From DATARH01 sp963847345 (GTDB lineage: Bacteria > Pseudomonadota > Alphaproteobacteria > ATCC43930 > CGMCC-115725): DNA of 64,000 bases. Shown here in pieces: positions 62,698-64,000 of the stretch (its first letter is position 1; the number at the start of each line of letters is the position of its first letter). The translations under genes were made by a program, and so were the position numbers. The stretch spans positions 27,942 through 91,941 of the forward strand of contig CAWJZU010000021.1 in NCBI GenBank assembly GCA_963847345.1. Reading direction: 5' to 3'. Under the pieces are notes generated by a model. It was given only the letters and a program-made list of their open reading frames with translations. It was not told the DNA's origin and did not search any database.

Positions 62698-63174
62698 TCA
62701 GAGCGCTCCGGGCGGCCGGTTAACGGGTCTGTCGGCAGGAGCCGTCGCGGTGACTGTCCTGGCTTGGCGCGCCCGCGACAAGACCGAGATCGAGAACAGG
62801 AAGATCAGCACGCCGACGATCCAGTGGTCCCATGCCGCACCGGTAAGCATCGCGAAGCCGAGCACCCAAGGCGCGATGAAGATCCAGATCGACAGCACGA
62901 TGTTGACGTATTCCTGCCAAAAATCCATCCGGCTGATCGCCGAGATCGCCACCAGGAAGACAATCACGCTCAGCACCCAGGCGTTCCACGCGGCCGCGTG
63001 CACGGAGCCCAGAAGGCCGGTTGTCGTCGCTTCCCCCGTGGCAGCAGGCGCGCTCGCGCCGAATTGCAGTACCCACGGGGAAATAAAAAACCAAACCGCG
63101 AGGACGGCATTGGCCCAGTCCTGCCAGAAGTTTTCGCGCGCTGGTCGGCGCATTGTCGTGTACGTTGTCGACAT
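62698..63174 (-). CDS. SPW-repeat membrane protein
   Basis: A 158-residue protein with two SPW repeats: FWQDWANAVLAVWFFISPWV (about residues 16-35) and FWQEYVNIVLSIWIFIAPWV (about 84-103). Each is a pair of membrane segments, giving four in total. The second repeat has APW instead of SPW. GGAGGGTGAG lies upstream of the ATG at 63174; an earlier in-frame start at 63255 lacks a good site. Function unknown, possibly stress-related. Confidence 0.85.
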   Translation of the reverse strand: MSTTYTTMRRPARENFWQDWANAVLAVWFFISPWVLQFGASAPAATGEATTTGLLGSVHAAAWNAWVLSVIVFLVAISAISRMDFWQEYVNIVLSIWIFIAPWVLGFAMLTGAAWDHWIVGVLIFLFSISVLSRARQARTVTATAPADRPVNRPPGAL

Positions 63175-63641
63175 CTCACCCTCCGCTGAACGATACGCGA
63201 TTTCCCGCCGGCGAGTACGACTCGCGTCCCGGCAGGGATCGCGTCCGTGCTGCAATGCGCGGATCGGCCCGCGCGCACCGTCTTTCTTTCGCTAGAACTC
63301 CGGTAATTTTCCGGGGGTTCCCGATTAACTCGACGATTTTTGAGAGCGAGGCCGTCCGCCAAGTCAGCCCAGGATAATGTCGGAGGACTCAACCCGTTGC
63401 GGCAGCACGGGACACCTTCAACACACGAATTCGCTTCCGCCTCTACTGCGCGGAGCGGCGACAACGTTTCAGATTGAATGGGAGCGCACGCGGATTCCTG
63501 TCATCATTACCCCAGATCCCATCGAAAACCTGAGGGCAATGGCGCTATAGACTTGCCGTCGCGCTGACGGCAAACGATCGCCCGCGATGGGCTCCGCCGG
63601 CGCGGTCGAAATTTCCGCGTCCTCGCCCGGGTCTTGCGGCG
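63175..63641. other. Intergenic stretch without recognised feature
   Basis: About 470 bases between the SPW-repeat gene and the small lipoprotein gene. It has some AT-rich patches (near 63300-63350), a likely promoter zone for the SPW gene, and no convincing coding frame or terminator. Confidence 0.5.
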
Positions 63642-63899
63642 CTAGATGCAGCGGATCGTCCAGGTCGTCATGATGTCGGTCGAATCCGTCACCCGGTCCG
63701 TGCCGCCTTTGTTGCTCCGCGTATCGAGCACGCGATAGCCTCTTGGGCATAGCCGGTTGGCAAGGCGCTGATTCGGGACATCGGAGGCCGTTCCCAGTTC
63801 AGGCCCTTGTATTTTGAAGGTTCGCTCGTCGACACGGCTCGCGGTCGCCTCGGTGCAGGCCGCCAGCACAAGGACAACAAGAAAGATCGCATAACGCAT
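63642..63899 (-). CDS. Small lipoprotein of unknown function
   Basis: An 85-residue precursor: MRYAIFLVVLVLAAC is a short type II signal peptide with lipobox VLAAC. The mature part (about 70 residues) has a Cys pair (NRLCPRGY and WTIRCI) that could form a disulfide. The start at 63899 is preferred to 63989, because only it places the signal peptide at the N-terminus. No family recognised. Confidence 0.7.
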   Translation of the reverse strand: MRYAIFLVVLVLAACTEATASRVDERTFKIQGPELGTASDVPNQRLANRLCPRGYRVLDTRSNKGGTDRVTDSTDIMTTWTIRCI

Positions 63900-64000
63900 G
63901 CGGCACCAGAACCTATCGACTGTTCGACTGTCGGGCAAGATTAGCCCGGTTCGCGCCGCAGCCAAAGAGCGTGCATTGCCGCATGGCATATAGAGCCGCC

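Noticed and set aside
63469..63750. Minus-strand frame overlapping the small lipoprotein gene
   Set aside because: Very Arg/Asp/His-rich, no ribosome site, and it conflicts with the lipoprotein that has a clear signal peptide.

Overview
The window looks like the chromosome of a high-GC alphaproteobacterium, probably a Rhodospirillales / Acetobacteraceae-like lineage. This rests on the strong GC bias of third codon positions, a transaldolase / phosphoglucose-isomerase fusion enzyme, a phasin (polyhydroxyalkanoate granule protein), an ornithine decarboxylase preceded by a speF-type leader, UbiA, a class I cytochrome c, and a hopanoid-methylase-like radical SAM enzyme. The lineage call is inference from gene content. 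I saw no rRNA, tRNA, CRISPR array, insertion sequence or replication origin.

Layout: 1-2100 holds the 3' part of proC, a TetR regulator and a phasin behind a palindrome-rich promoter. 2100-4115 is an SDR / Ldh_2 pair on the minus strand. 4318-5816 is an ornithine decarboxylase with a structured leader. 5962-14263 is a plus-strand sugar-phosphate operon (gntK, tal-pgi, gnd, zwf, rpe, rpiA, HAD phosphatase) that makes a pentose phosphate / gluconate module. 14315-21279 carries housekeeping and orphan genes (folD, cytochrome c, a threonine-synthase-like enzyme, an antiporter remnant, an amidohydrolase, a B12-radical-SAM enzyme). 21280-23100 is a lower-GC islet with a TauE/SafE permease, a near-perfect CRP-type site and a small cyclic-nucleotide-binding protein. 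23450-28700 has a DUF5681-type gene pair, an LLM flavoprotein and a partial YejEF peptide ABC transporter. 28842-34849 has asd and a catabolic-looking set (VOC protein, SDR, maleylacetate-reductase-like ADH) ending in a universal stress protein behind an FNR/FixK-type box. 34893-40583 (minus strand) has a GNAT, a KDG-type kinase, a FabG-like SDR, ubiA, lpxI and an HpnP-like radical SAM enzyme. 40702-47766 has VOC, SDR, CoA-transferase, PhyH dioxygenase, a KpsS-SDR fusion and another SDR. 47767-49240 is repeat-rich and includes two relics of the recX 3' end. 49238-55047 has recX, an MFS exporter and two tandem peptide-binding proteins. 55187-63899 (minus strand) has an unusual methyltransferase, a four-gene redox operon (TPP-dependent pyruvate-oxidase-like enzyme, duplicated membrane protein, gluconate-dehydrogenase subunit-3 homologue, Fe-S GMC dehydrogenase), an SPW-repeat protein and a small lipoprotein.

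Two themes cut across the window. First, at least ten otherwise well-preserved genes are broken by a single extra base, usually one extra G or C in a short run. All shifts go in the same direction, which points to insertion errors in the assembly rather than gene decay. These genes are annotated across the shift. Second, short repeats are scattered between and inside genes: a TGGGCTGAGCAACGC-type element, REP-like hairpins (one inside a kinase gene) and copies of the recX tail.

The most promising unexplained system is the redox operon at 57388-62456. There the cytochrome subunit expected for a gluconate/fructose-dehydrogenase-type complex is absent, and an internally duplicated, histidine-bearing membrane protein sits in its place.
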